Counted from the stretch's first letter, positions 55,186 through 64,000 are shown. The stretch is DNA of 64,000 nucleotides from Arminella tubonensis (GCF_003240585.1 NZ_PCDP01000082.1:50945-114944); one strand, 5' to 3'. Program-made: numbers and translations. Notes: generated by a model not told the origin, from the letters alone.

Positions 55186-55701
55186 ATGTCCGAACTTGGA
55201 TTGAACACGATCAGCTTTGCAGGACGTGCGGCATCGTCCTCGCAATTCAAGGCGTTGTACTCCGAAGGCATGGCACTCGTCGAAGAAACCGCAGGCTATC
55301 TCGACGGAAACGGCCGCGCTGCATCGAAGGTTCTGCCGCGCATGGCATCCGTCCTTTATGCCGCCGAATCCATGCGCCTCACCACCCGCCTGATGCAGAT
55401 GGCGTCCTGGCTTTTGCTGCAGCGCGCTGTAAACAATGGCGAAATGTCGCGCGACCAGGTTCTGAGCGAAAAGAACAAGGTTCGTCTCGACGGCTTCAAC
55501 GTCGATCGCGCCGCACCCGGCTGGAACGATCTGCCGGAGTCTTTCCGCGATCTCGTCGAACGCTCGCTCCGCCTCCAGAACCGCATTGCCCTGCTCGATC
55601 GCGAAATCTACCGCCCGAACGAGGTCCAGAAGCTTCCGGACAACCAGAATAGCGTCAAGGCCCAGCTCAACCTGCTGCAGACGGCTTTCGGCCTGAACTG
55701 A
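55186..55701 (+). CDS. DUF1465 family protein
   Basis: 171 residues from the ATG at 55186 (MSELGLNTISFAGRAA), with GGGGAT upstream; in-frame ATGs at 55162 and 55171 are alternatives. Mostly helical: SEGMALVEETAGYLDGNGR, ASVLYAAESMRLTTRLMQMASWLLLQRAVNNGEM, then a short coiled coil LVERSLRLQNRIALLDRE. Matches the DUF1465 family of alphaproteobacteria, of unknown function. It has its own terminator. No membrane or export signal. Confidence 0.87.
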   Translation: MSELGLNTISFAGRAASSSQFKALYSEGMALVEETAGYLDGNGRAASKVLPRMASVLYAAESMRLTTRLMQMASWLLLQRAVNNGEMSRDQVLSEKNKVRLDGFNVDRAAPGWNDLPESFRDLVERSLRLQNRIALLDREIYRPNEVQKLPDNQNSVKAQLNLLQTAFGLN

Positions 55702-55726
55702 ACCGAGAACAATATCCGTCCTATCA

Positions 55727-55760
55727 AACCGGTCGCGCTCAGCGCGGCCGGTTTTTTGTT
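55727..55760 (+). terminator. rho-independent terminator of the DUF1465 gene
   Basis: Thirteen-base-pair stem with one G-U pair, AACCGGTCGCGCT (55727-55739) / AGCGCGGCCGGTT (55741-55753), followed by TTTTTGTTTG. Confidence 0.9.
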
Positions 55761-55780
55761 TGTTCCAGGCGAATGCGCAA

Positions 55781-55805
55781 CAAAAAAGCCCGGCAAAACC
55801 GGGCT
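55781..55805 (-). terminator. rho-independent terminator of rpmE
   Basis: Stem AGCCCGG (55787-55793) / CCGGGCT (55799-55805), loop of five; on the minus strand followed by TTTTTTG. Confidence 0.87.
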
Positions 55806-55832
55806 CTTTCAAAACATCTTGTCGCGAAGCGA

Positions 55833-56054
55833 TTAGAGGCCGAGGCCGCCGAAGCGCTTGTTGAACTTCGAAAGGCGACCGCCGCGGTCCATCAGCTGCT
55901 GGTTGCCGCCGGTCCAGGCCGGGTGCGACTTGCTGTCGATTTCGAGGTTCATGACGCCACCTTCAGTACCCCAGGTCGAGCGGGTCTGGTATTCGGTGCC
56001 GTCAGTCATGACCACCTTGATCATGTGGTATTCTGGGTGAATGTTCGCCTTCAT
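55833..56054 (-). CDS. rpmE: 50S ribosomal protein L31
   Basis: 73 residues from the ATG at 56054 (MKANIHPEYHMIKVVMTDG). No CxxC zinc pair is present in the usual place, so it is the cysteine-less (C-minus) form that most alphaproteobacteria have. HPAWTGGNQQLMDRGGRLSKFNKRF is the conserved C-terminal part. Binds the 50S central protuberance at the subunit bridge. Divergent from the ABC exporter. Confidence 0.96.
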   Translation of the reverse strand: MKANIHPEYHMIKVVMTDGTEYQTRSTWGTEGGVMNLEIDSKSHPAWTGGNQQLMDRGGRLSKFNKRFGGLGL

Positions 56055-56236
56055 AACAATCTTCCTGCCATGCCGGGGTCCATTTGTCGCAACCCATTGC
56101 GGCAACCGAACCGATTGAATAAATGAAGCCGCAGTCCGATAAAGGCTACGGCTTCCCATTAAGATGCGGTGCCTATACAGGAAGGTGGCGCGGATAACAA
56201 GAGCCATCAGGCCGTGTGACCCCGGGCTTTTTATGG

Positions 56237-58051
<1,815 letters not shown>

Positions 58052-58089
58052 AGGTCGCGGTCGCAAAAGCACCAAAGCACAACTTATTG

Positions 58090-58128
58090 TTGCCATCGCG
58101 GTGCCTTCCTGTACTCTTGCACGAGAGT
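58090..58128 (+). promoter_or_regulatory. promoter and operator of the BrnT locus
   Basis: TTGCCA (58090-58095), 16-bp spacer, TACTCT (58112-58117) as -35/-10 boxes, with inverted repeat ACTCT-N6-AGAGT (58113-58128) over the -10 box, 17 bp before the toxin ATG. Consistent with an autoregulated TA promoter. If the antitoxin has lost its DNA-binding part, this operator would be unrepressed. Confidence 0.45.
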
Positions 58129-58144
58129 TCACGAACGGCAAAAC

Positions 58145-58438
58145 ATGAAGATCGGCGGCTTCGATTGGGACAATGGCAACTGGCCAAAATGTGGCAAGCA
58201 TGGGCTATCCAAGAGTCAAATAGAATCGATCTTTGATGGTGATGTGAGGGTTTTAGACGACTCATCCGATCGTGACGAGGAGCACCGGTACCGCGGCATA
58301 GGTAAAGACGGGGACGACCGATATACCTTCATTGTGTTTTGCTTGCGGAGAAAAAACCGTCTAACATTACTGCGGCCCGTAAGCGCTAGGTATATGCATG
58401 CAAAGGAAGTTCGACACTTGGAGCAGCAAAAAGCTTAA
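58145..58438 (+). CDS. brnT: BrnT-family ribonuclease toxin
   Basis: 97 residues. FDWDNGNWPKCGKHGLSKSQIESIFDGDVRVLDDSS, then EEHRYRGIGKDGDDRYTFIVFCLRRKNRLTLLRPVSARYMHAKEVRHLE, is the complete BrnT pattern: F-WD-N--K--KHG, a middle E-R--IG, and the C-terminal R-ISAR-A---E. A RelE-like RNase in Brucella. Toxin precedes antitoxin, as is normal for BrnTA. The downstream antitoxin is truncated, so how the cell tolerates this gene is unclear. Confidence 0.87.
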   Translation: MKIGGFDWDNGNWPKCGKHGLSKSQIESIFDGDVRVLDDSSDRDEEHRYRGIGKDGDDRYTFIVFCLRRKNRLTLLRPVSARYMHAKEVRHLEQQKA

Positions 58439-58583
58439 ATCTCTGCCGGAATTCGCTTCTGACGAGGATGCAGCGCGTTTTGTCGACGATGGCGACTTGA
58501 CAGAATTTGATCTTTCAGGCGGCATTACGATGCGCTTTCAACGTGAGAGCGAGTCCAAGCGATCTGTCAGGGAGACGGGCGAG
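58398..58583 (+). pseudogene. N-terminal remnant of a BrnA/CopG-like antitoxin
   Basis: Starts inside brnT (41-bp overlap, out of frame), as antitoxin genes of this type do. QRKFDTWSSKKLKSLPEFASDEDAARFVDDGDLTEFDLSGGITMRFQRES is the typical first part of CopG antitoxins that pair with BrnT-like toxins. In intact members a ribbon-helix-helix (of the form N-RLP--LL-AVK) follows; here the frame instead runs without a stop into yegP at 58584. The DNA-binding domain is therefore missing. Translation may produce a fused protein of 124 residues ending at 58772. Confidence 0.7.
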
Positions 58584-58772
58584 ATGTATAAATTCGAAGT
58601 TTACAAGGACAAGGCCGGCGAGTTCCGCTTCCGGTTCAAGGCATCGAATGGCGAGACGATGTTTTCGTCGGAAGGCTACAAGGCAAAGGCTTCGGCCCTG
58701 CACGCCATCGATTCGATCAAGAAGCATGTGCCGGACGCCACCACGGACGATCAGACATCAGCCCTCGCCTGA
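58584..58772 (+). CDS. YegP/DUF1508 family protein
   Basis: 62 residues from the ATG at 58584 with GGGAGA upstream, so it can be made on its own; it is also in frame with the antitoxin remnant. YKFEVYKDKAGEFRFRFKASNGETMFSSEGYKAKASALHAIDSIKKHVPDA is a clear DUF1508 repeat (WRF-L-A-NG--I--SEGY--K----I-S). Small cytosolic protein of unknown function, linked to stress in some bacteria. Ends at a strong hairpin. Confidence 0.88.
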   Translation: MYKFEVYKDKAGEFRFRFKASNGETMFSSEGYKAKASALHAIDSIKKHVPDATTDDQTSALA

Positions 58773-58803
58773 GGCCTGGTTTCTTATAGATCGCGTCATC
58801 ATT

Positions 58804-58836
58804 TGCGGCCGGCTACCACAAGGTAAGCCGGCCGCA
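58804..58836. terminator. strong hairpin after yegP
   Basis: Eleven-base-pair perfect stem TGCGGCCGGCT (58804-58814) / AGCCGGCCGCA (58826-58836), with TACC/GGTA continuing inside. No T-run, but stable enough to act as a terminator; it isolates yegP from the ECF unit. Confidence 0.6.
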
Positions 58837-58889
58837 GTTCCATAGGGCATAGCGGAACAACCAACCATCTTGAAAATTTTCGCCATCTC

Positions 58890-58936
58890 TGTCGAAATCT
58901 CGACGACCCGAGGCTCATTGTATCGGATCGTATGAA
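58890..58936 (+). promoter_or_regulatory. possible ECF42-type promoter of the DGPF gene
   Basis: TGTCGAAA at 58890-58897 matches the -35 element reported for ECF42 sigma factors, upstream of the DGPF gene they typically control. The -10 part is not clear, so this is a weak call based on one box and context. Confidence 0.3.
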
Positions 58937-59032
58937 TGAACCGGTCCACCGGCGGACAGAAGGACCAACGCGGCCGAGCCGCGCTCGAACCTGTCTTCTG
59001 CCGTACATCAACCGAGTATCAGGAGAACAGCG

Positions 59033-59383
59033 ATGAAATATGCCATCCTTATTCGCGAATCGGCCGACGATTTCGCTCTGCGAGACAATCCGACGGCTGG
59101 TGAAAAATACCGGGCCGGCTGGGGTGCCTATACGCAGGCGCTTCTGCAGGCGGGCGTAATGACAGGCGGAGCAGGCCTCAAGGCGCCCGAGACCGGAACG
59201 GTGCTACGGATCCGCGGCGACAAGCGCGAGGTGCAGGACGGGCCGTTCCCCGACGGCAAGGAGCAGCTTGGCGGGTTTTATCTGATCGACGTGGCGGATA
59301 TCGATGCGGCGATGGAATGGGCAGCCCGGGTTCCGATAACGGAACAGGGGTCAGTCGAGGTCCGGCCTCTATTGGAGATGTGA
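59033..59383 (+). CDS. YCII-related DGPF-domain protein
   Basis: 116 residues. Dimeric alpha/beta-barrel of the YCII family; the name-giving DGPFPDGKEQLGGFYLIDV motif is present near residue 70. Single copy, ten bases before the sigma-factor gene. This pairing of DGPF protein and ECF42 sigma factor is a known, conserved module in many phyla; the sigma factor usually controls the DGPF gene. Enzymatic activity, if any, is not known. Confidence 0.9.
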   Translation: MKYAILIRESADDFALRDNPTAGEKYRAGWGAYTQALLQAGVMTGGAGLKAPETGTVLRIRGDKREVQDGPFPDGKEQLGGFYLIDVADIDAAMEWAARVPITEQGSVEVRPLLEM

Positions 59384-59392
59384 GCCAGAGCC

Positions 59393-60655
59393 ATGGGAAA
59401 CGAAGCGCGCCGCGCCGCAGAACGCTCGGCGCGCCAGTCCTATGGCAAGTTGGTTGCCTATCTTGCATCGCGCTCGCGGGATGTACCCGCGGCTGAAGAT
59501 GCCTTGTCCGACGCGCTGGCGAGCGCCTTGCGGGTATGGCCCGAGAAGGGCGTTCCGGACAACCCGGACGCCTGGCTGCTGGTGGCCGCCAGGCGCAATC
59601 TGTTTCGGGAGGCGCGACATCGCAACGTCAGAACGGCCGCGCGCGGGGTCATCCAGCTCGCGATGGAGGAGGCGGAGGATCAAATGAACCGGGCCTCCAC
59701 CGACGATATCTTTCCCGATGAACGGCTGAAGCTTCTTTTCGCCTGCACCCATCCCGCCATCGACCCGGCGATGCATGCGCCGCTCATGCTGCAGACGGTC
59801 CTGGGGATTGACGCCCGGAACATCGCCTCCAGCTTCCTCGTCTCGCCGGAAACGATGGGCCAGCGGCTGGTCCGCGCCAAGGCCAAGATCCGCGATGCCG
59901 GTATCCCCTTCACCATCCCGGACAGATCGATCCTGCCTCAACGACTGGCGGGCGTGCTGGTGGCCATTTATGCGGCGTACGGTTTGGGTTGGGATGGCAT
60001 TGATGGCGGAGACAACGTCCGCAACGACCTGACAGAGGAGGCAATCTGGCTCGGCCGCGCGCTCCTGTCTATCATGCCCGGCGAGCCCGAGGTATCAGGC
60101 CTGCTGGCTCTGATGCTCTATTGCGAGGCCAGGCGCGAGGCCCGTAGGGACGCCCAAGGAGACTACGTCCCGCTCGAAGAACAGGATGTCGCGCGCTGGA
60201 GCGAGGCGATGAATGACGAGGCCGACAAGCTGCTGATCAAGGCCGGCGCGTTCGATCGCTTCGGTCCGTTCCAGTGTCATGCGGCAATACAGGCGGTGCA
60301 CGCCGCTCGCCGCGTAACAGACACGACAGACTGGACAGCGCTGGCGACGCTCTACGCGGCCCTCATCGAGATGCGGCCGACGGCCGGCGCCCTCGTCAGT
60401 CACGCGGCGGTAGTCGGCAAGGCGCACGGACCGGCAATCGGCCTTGCCTGCCTTGATCGGCTCGATGCCACCGAAATCGCATCCTACCAGCCGTACTGGG
60501 CCGTGCGCGCGCACCTCCTCGGCCAGACTGGCCGGATTGAAGATGCAATCGCCGCATATGATATCGCCATCGGGCTCAGCGAAAGCCCTGCTCTCCGCCG
60601 GTTTCTCCAGCAGCGGCAGGCCGACGCCCGGCGGCGGCTGGAAGCGAAGAGTTGA
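59393..60655 (+). CDS. ECF42-type RNA polymerase sigma factor
   Basis: 420 residues. N-terminal sigma2 region (YGKLVAYLASRSRDVPAAEDALSDALASALRVWPEKGVPDNPDAWLLVAARRNLFREARHR) and sigma4 (SSFLVSPETMGQRLVRAKAKIR), then a C-terminal extension of about 230 residues with TPR-like helices (DUF6596: LVAIYAAYGLGWDG, LLALMLYCEARREAR, AAIQAVHAARR). This layout defines ECF42, which has no anti-sigma factor and is held in check by its own extension. No anti-sigma gene is nearby, as expected. Probably senses stress or antibiotics; signal unknown. Confidence 0.92.
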   Translation: MGNEARRAAERSARQSYGKLVAYLASRSRDVPAAEDALSDALASALRVWPEKGVPDNPDAWLLVAARRNLFREARHRNVRTAARGVIQLAMEEAEDQMNRASTDDIFPDERLKLLFACTHPAIDPAMHAPLMLQTVLGIDARNIASSFLVSPETMGQRLVRAKAKIRDAGIPFTIPDRSILPQRLAGVLVAIYAAYGLGWDGIDGGDNVRNDLTEEAIWLGRALLSIMPGEPEVSGLLALMLYCEARREARRDAQGDYVPLEEQDVARWSEAMNDEADKLLIKAGAFDRFGPFQCHAAIQAVHAARRVTDTTDWTALATLYAALIEMRPTAGALVSHAAVVGKAHGPAIGLACLDRLDATEIASYQPYWAVRAHLLGQTGRIEDAIAAYDIAIGLSESPALRRFLQQRQADARRRLEAKS

Positions 60656-60656
60656 A

Positions 60657-61688
60657 CTACTTCTCCGTCAGCTTCAGTTCGATACGGCGGTTGGTAGCGC
60701 GCGCCTCCGGAGTGTCGCCGGGCGCGATCGGCTGGAACTCGCCGAAACCGGCGGCGACGAGCCTATCGGCCGGCACGCCTTGCGCAATCAGGAATTTGAC
60801 GACGGCAATGGCGCGCGCCGAAGAAAGCGCCCAGTTGTCGCCGTAGCGACCGGTGCCGGAGAGCGGCACGTTGTCGGTATGACCGTCCACACGCAGAACC
60901 CAGTTGATTTCAGGCGGAATTTCCTTGGCGACGTCGATCAGCGCTGCCGCAAGCTTGGCCATTTCGGTCTGGCCGTCGGGATTGAGATCGGCCCCGCCCG
61001 ATGGGAAGAGCACTTCGGACTGGAAGACGAAGCGGTCGCCGACAATGCGGATATTGTCGCGATCCGACAGGATTTCTCGTAGTCGCCCGAAGAAGTCCGA
61101 ACGGTAGCGGTTGAGCTCCTGGACACGCTGCGCCAGCGCGACGTTCAAACGCCGGCCGAGATCGGCGATCTTTGCCTGCGAACTGTCATCCTTTGTCTCC
61201 GACGCCTGCAGCGCCGCCTCGACCGCGGCGATCTGATTTCGGAGCGCGGCAATCTGCTGATTCAACAGATCGACCTGGCTGAGCGCGCGCGTGCTGGTCT
61301 GCTTCTGGTCGTCAAGCTGCTGGGTCAGGGTGCCGATACGTTGCTGCGAGGCCTGCGAGCTTCCGGAGCCGGCATCGATCAATGCCTGCAGCCGCGAACG
61401 TTCGCTCTCGGCAGTGGCGAGCGACGACTGCAGGTTGGCGACGGAATCTTCGAGATCCTGCTTGCCACCCTTTTCGAGCGCCAGAAGCTGCGTAAGTTCA
61501 TTGACCTGGCTGTTCAGGCGATTGAGGACCTCGTCGCGACCACTGATTTCGCGGCCAAGAATGAACTGGCCGATGACGAACACCGTCAGCAGGAACATGA
61601 TCGACATCAAAAGCGTGGACAGCGCGTCGACGAACCCCGGCCAGTAGTCGACCGTCCGTTCGCGGCGACGGTTTCGCGCGAGCCCCAT
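60657..61688 (-). CDS. MotB/OmpA-like envelope motor stator protein
   Basis: 343 residues. One N-terminal membrane helix with the segment VDYWPGFVDALSTLLMSIMFLLTVFVIGQF (the MotB-type helix; the proton-accepting Asp is the D in GFVDALS). A long coiled coil follows (about residues 50-200), then a C-terminal OmpA/MotB peptidoglycan-binding domain (RVDGHTDNVPLSGTGRYGDNWALSSARA, ATNRRIELKL). Coupled to the MotA-like gene three bases upstream. Together they form a proton-driven two-part motor of unknown output. No flagellar gene is near. Confidence 0.88.
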   Translation of the reverse strand: MGLARNRRRERTVDYWPGFVDALSTLLMSIMFLLTVFVIGQFILGREISGRDEVLNRLNSQVNELTQLLALEKGGKQDLEDSVANLQSSLATAESERSRLQALIDAGSGSSQASQQRIGTLTQQLDDQKQTSTRALSQVDLLNQQIAALRNQIAAVEAALQASETKDDSSQAKIADLGRRLNVALAQRVQELNRYRSDFFGRLREILSDRDNIRIVGDRFVFQSEVLFPSGGADLNPDGQTEMAKLAAALIDVAKEIPPEINWVLRVDGHTDNVPLSGTGRYGDNWALSSARAIAVVKFLIAQGVPADRLVAAGFGEFQPIAPGDTPEARATNRRIELKLTEK

Positions 61689-61691
61689 GGC

Positions 61692-62732
61692 CTACTTGCT
61701 CCCGGTCTTTTCGATGCTGCCGATCCGGTCCGACAACCGGTCCAGCGTGCGGCGCATCGATTTCGCCTCCTCCTGCTGCGCTTCGATCCAGTCTCTCAGC
61801 ATCTGCTGCTCGTTGCGCATGTTCTTGACGAGACCCTGGATGCCCTCGGCCAGATTGGCCATCGCGGCCACGGAGCGCTGGCCGTCGCCATTCTCCTCGG
61901 CGATCTTGCGCATGTGTTCGGATAGCGCCCGGACGTCGTCGGAAGAAGCGCCTGGAATACCGTCGATCGCCGATGACAGGTCGGAGCCGACATCTGTCAC
62001 TGATGACAACCAGTTTTCAAGTTCGGTGTAGAAGCGGTTCTGCGCGCGGCCGGCCTGGAGGTCGAGGAAGCCAAGGATCAGCGAGCCGGAAAGACCGAGC
62101 AGCGATGATGAAAAGGCCGTGCCCATGCCGACCAGCGGCGCGGCTAGGCTCTCCTTGAGCGCGCCGAGGATATCGCCGTTCGCGCCCACATCCAGCGACT
62201 GGATGACCTGATTGATGGAGCCGATCGTGCCGATCAGGCCCCAGAAGGTGCCGAGCAGACCGAGAAAGACCAGCAGCCCGATCATGTATCGCGAGGTATC
62301 CCGCGATTCATCGAGGCGTGTCGCGATGGAATCGAGGATGGATCTAAGCGTCGTGGTCGACAGCGAATGGGACTTGCGGCTGCCGAGCAGCGCGCTCATG
62401 GGCGCCAGCAGTTTCGGCTTGCGGCCGACCTTCTCGATGTTGCCGACGATACGGAAGGAGTTGAACCATCGTACTTCCGTCCTCAACGACAAAACGTGAT
62501 TGAAGACGAGGAGAATGCCGATGCCGAGAACGCCGAGGATCAAGCCGTTGAGGCCGGGATTGTGCAGGAACGCCTCTTTCGCCTGTCGAAACAGGATCGC
62601 GGCGATGAAGCCGACGATGATCAGGAACAGGATCATCGTCCAGAAGAAAGCCATTGGGCTGGAGAGCTTGTAGCCGTAGCCCTCGCCCGATTTTTCGGTC
62701 GAGCCCAAGTCCGCCAGTTTCACATTTTCCAT
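61692..62732 (-). CDS. MotA/TolQ/ExbB-family proton channel protein
   Basis: 346 residues from the ATG at 62732, chosen because GAGG lies upstream (GAGGTAATTATG). Membrane helices at MAFFWTMILFLIIVGFIAAIL, GLILGVLGIGILLVFNHV, ...YMIGLLVFLGLLGTFWGLIGTI and the VGMGTAFSSSLLGLSGSLILGF pair; LGLLGTFWGLIGTIGSI and AFSSSLLGLSGSL are the MotA/ExbB signatures. A C-terminal coiled coil (NMRNEQQMLRDWIEAQQEEAK) is unusual for TolQ/ExbB. Three bases upstream of the MotB-like gene, forming a distinct non-Tol, non-flagellar motor pair. Confidence 0.88.
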   Translation of the reverse strand: MENVKLADLGSTEKSGEGYGYKLSSPMAFFWTMILFLIIVGFIAAILFRQAKEAFLHNPGLNGLILGVLGIGILLVFNHVLSLRTEVRWFNSFRIVGNIEKVGRKPKLLAPMSALLGSRKSHSLSTTTLRSILDSIATRLDESRDTSRYMIGLLVFLGLLGTFWGLIGTIGSINQVIQSLDVGANGDILGALKESLAAPLVGMGTAFSSSLLGLSGSLILGFLDLQAGRAQNRFYTELENWLSSVTDVGSDLSSAIDGIPGASSDDVRALSEHMRKIAEENGDGQRSVAAMANLAEGIQGLVKNMRNEQQMLRDWIEAQQEEAKSMRRTLDRLSDRIGSIEKTGSK

Positions 62733-62868
62733 AATTACCTCAGCCACCGCAGTTTGCGTATAGCGAGACTAGAGCAACATCGTGCCGAATTGAAGGGCGC
62801 AAGGGCACAAAACGTCTGCTTGGCAACAGGCAGTTTAGACTTAAGGTAAATACTGGAAAATGTTGGGC

Positions 62869-63669
62869 TTACTTACCCGGGATAGGTCGCTTGACCACTT
62901 CGGCCAGCGCCTTCTGGATGTGTTCGTTGCCACAAATGACCGAGCCCTGCTCGACCATGGCAGTGCCGCCGTCCCAATCGGAAATGAAGCCGCCGGCCTC
63001 GCGGATGAGCAGCACGCCGGCTGCCATGTCCCAGGGCTGAAGGCCGACTTCCCAGAAGCCGTCGAAACGACCGGCCGCAACATAGGCAAGATCGAGCGCA
63101 GCCGAGCCGACGCAGCGCACGCCGGCGACTTCGCCCATGACATGGCGCAGTTCGACAAGATATTTGCCATGGTTTCCGCGGCCGAGATGAGGAATTCCGC
63201 TGGCAATCACGGCGTCGGAAAGCACGCGACGCCCGGCCACTCGCAGGCGCCGGTCATTGAGGAAAGCCCCGCCGCCGCGCTCTGAGGTATAAAGCTCGTC
63301 GGTTGCCGGATTGAAGATGACGCCGGCGACGATCTCGCCGTTGCGCTCCAGTGCGACGGAGACCGAGAACATCGGAATGCCGTGCAGGAAGTTGGTCGTG
63401 CCGTCGAGCGGATCGACGATCCAGCGGTGTGCGCCGTCGGTACCCTTGATCTCTTCGCTTTCCTCGCCGAGGAAACCGTAGGTCGGGCGGGCCTTCAGAA
63501 GCTCGTCACGAATGATCTTTTCAGCCTTGCGGTCGGCCTGGGTAACGAAATCGCCTGGACCCTTCATCGAAACCTGCAGGTTCTGTACTTCGCCGAAGTC
63601 GCGGCTGAGCGACTTGCCTGCCTTGAGGGCGGCCTGGACCATGACATTGAGAAGGGCAGAACGGGCCAT
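62869..63669 (-). CDS. suhB: inositol monophosphatase family protein SuhB
   Basis: 266 residues from the ATG at 63669; the reading to 63774 is not needed. Magnesium-dependent phosphatase: E70 (LGEESEE), D86 and D89 (WIVDPLDGTTNFLHG) and the C-terminal WDMAAGVLLIREAGG form the two-metal site. Dephosphorylates myo-inositol-1-phosphate and related compounds; E. coli SuhB is also a rRNA transcription factor. Lies 136 bp upstream of the motor pair on the same strand, so co-transcription is possible. Its leader holds a hairpin GGACCC/GGGTCC at 63705-63724. Confidence 0.94.
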   Translation of the reverse strand: MARSALLNVMVQAALKAGKSLSRDFGEVQNLQVSMKGPGDFVTQADRKAEKIIRDELLKARPTYGFLGEESEEIKGTDGAHRWIVDPLDGTTNFLHGIPMFSVSVALERNGEIVAGVIFNPATDELYTSERGGGAFLNDRRLRVAGRRVLSDAVIASGIPHLGRGNHGKYLVELRHVMGEVAGVRCVGSAALDLAYVAAGRFDGFWEVGLQPWDMAAGVLLIREAGGFISDWDGGTAMVEQGSVICGNEHIQKALAEVVKRPIPGK

Positions 63670-63804
63670 TGGGGCTTTTCCTTGAAACACAGAAGACGCC
63701 ATCCGGACCCGGAAGCACGGGTCCCGGCAGAGCGGGATCGGTGGCGCGATAAAGATTGGCGGCCTCAAGACCACAAAATCGCGCGAATTTCAAGTGGAGC
63801 GATG

Positions 63805-63843
63805 CACCGCGACGATATCGCCGGCGTTGACAGGTGCTTTAGC
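63805..63843 (-). other. stretch between suhB and the insertion sequence
   Basis: An 18-codon reading MAKAPVNAGDIVAVHRST then TGA starts at 63843 with GAGG upstream, just beside the insertion element. It may be the beginning of a host gene cut off by the insertion, or chance. Nothing else is seen in 63670-63870 apart from the suhB leader hairpin. Confidence 0.25.
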
Positions 63844-63873
63844 CATGAAAACCTCTGGCAAGAAAGACCGTCT

Positions 63874-64000
63874 CTAGTCGATTGATTCCAACACTTGGTG
63901 CCCACGTCTGACGGCTGCGATGATGTCGTCAGGGTCTGCTTTCCAGATGAACGGCTTCGGCTCTTCATTGTGCTCTTTGATAAAGCGGTTGATGGCTGCC
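63874..64000 (-). mobile_element. 3' end of an IS630-family transposase gene, continuing past the window
   Basis: The frame read to the TAG at 63874 gives 41 residues closing with AAINRFIKEHNEEPKPFIWK, then ADPDDIIAAVRRGHQVLESID; this is the conserved C-terminus of IS630-type DDE transposases (AI--FI--HN---KPF-W). The rest of the element lies beyond 64000. The terminal inverted repeat should be between here and suhB (about 63780-63870) but I could not define it without the other end. Confidence 0.85.

Noticed and set aside
60657..62732. MotA/MotB-like pair as part of a Zorya anti-phage system
   Set aside because: No zorC, zorD or zorE-like gene nearby; neighbours are suhB and an ECF unit, and the MotA-like protein lacks the very long Zorya tail. 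It looks like a housekeeping rhizobial pair.
63670..63873. suhB/mmgR-type small RNA upstream of suhB
   Set aside because: The hallmark pyrimidine-rich CUCCC loop and terminator are not seen here; only one leader hairpin is present.

Overview
The window is core chromosome of an alphaproteobacterium of the Rhizobiaceae, most likely Rhizobium sensu lato. Evidence: GC-rich coding DNA; a serC leader RNA ahead of serC-serA; the ruvCAB / ybgC / tolQRAB-pal-cpoB / tilS / ftsH / glmM block; an sqdBDC-type sulfolipid operon; the lpiA-acvB pair; the zapA-6S-5-formyl-THF cyclo-ligase neighbourhood; and a tkt-gap-pgk-fba glycolytic run. I cannot name the species from sequence alone.

Layout. 1-3.6 kb: 3' part of a PlsC-type acyltransferase, a family 2 glycosyltransferase, a small secreted protein and a divergent seven-helix AraC-type regulator. 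3.7-6.6 kb: serC-serA with a structured leader. 6.7-9.3 kb: two paralogous outer-membrane beta-barrel proteins flanking a PemK/MazF-type toxin-antitoxin (TA) pair. 9.5-21.7 kb: glmM, ftsH, tilS, cpoB, pal, tolB, tolA, tolR, tolQ, ybgC on the minus strand, interrupted between ybgC and tolQ by an RHH antitoxin and a frameshifted ParE toxin. 21.8-24.9 kb: sqdB-sqdD-sqdC-like operon. 24.8-28.4 kb: DinB protein, ruvB, ruvA, a VapBC module wedged inside the ruv cluster, ruvC. 28.6-34.1 kb: LLM oxidoreductase, small lipoprotein, yebC, FMN-binding protein, MBL protein, ymdB-type phosphodiesterase, cyclo-ligase. 34.1-38.9 kb: HAD phosphatase, acvB, lpiA. 39.4-40.3 kb: 6S RNA candidate, zapA, a DUF4164 coiled-coil protein. 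40.7-49.1 kb: tkt, gap, a glycolipid-binding-like protein, a CPA antiporter, pgk, class I fba. 49.3-53.2 kb: S10-type lipoprotein peptidase, EF-hand protein, PhzF protein, 53-residue membrane protein. 53.3-58.1 kb: MFS transporter, DUF1192, candidate sRNA, DUF1465, rpmE, ABC exporter. 58.1-60.7 kb: BrnT toxin with a decapitated antitoxin fused to YegP, then a DGPF/ECF42 sigma pair. 60.7-64 kb: MotB-like/MotA-like motor pair, suhB, and the 3' end of an IS630-type transposase running off the window.

How it fits together: most genes serve the cell envelope (Tol-Pal, porins, sulfolipid, lysyl-PG, division), DNA repair (ruv) and central carbon metabolism. The accessory layer is mainly four TA loci, two of them damaged, at the joints of conserved operons; three have their own recognisable promoter/operator. 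The points I find most worth testing are: VapBC inserted in ruvCAB with ruvA only 11 nt downstream, the frameshifted ParE, the BrnT-antitoxin-YegP junction, the candidate sRNA before DUF1465, the S10 peptidase/EF-hand pair, the membrane-anchored AraC regulator with its divergent secreted partner, and the non-flagellar MotA/MotB-like pair.
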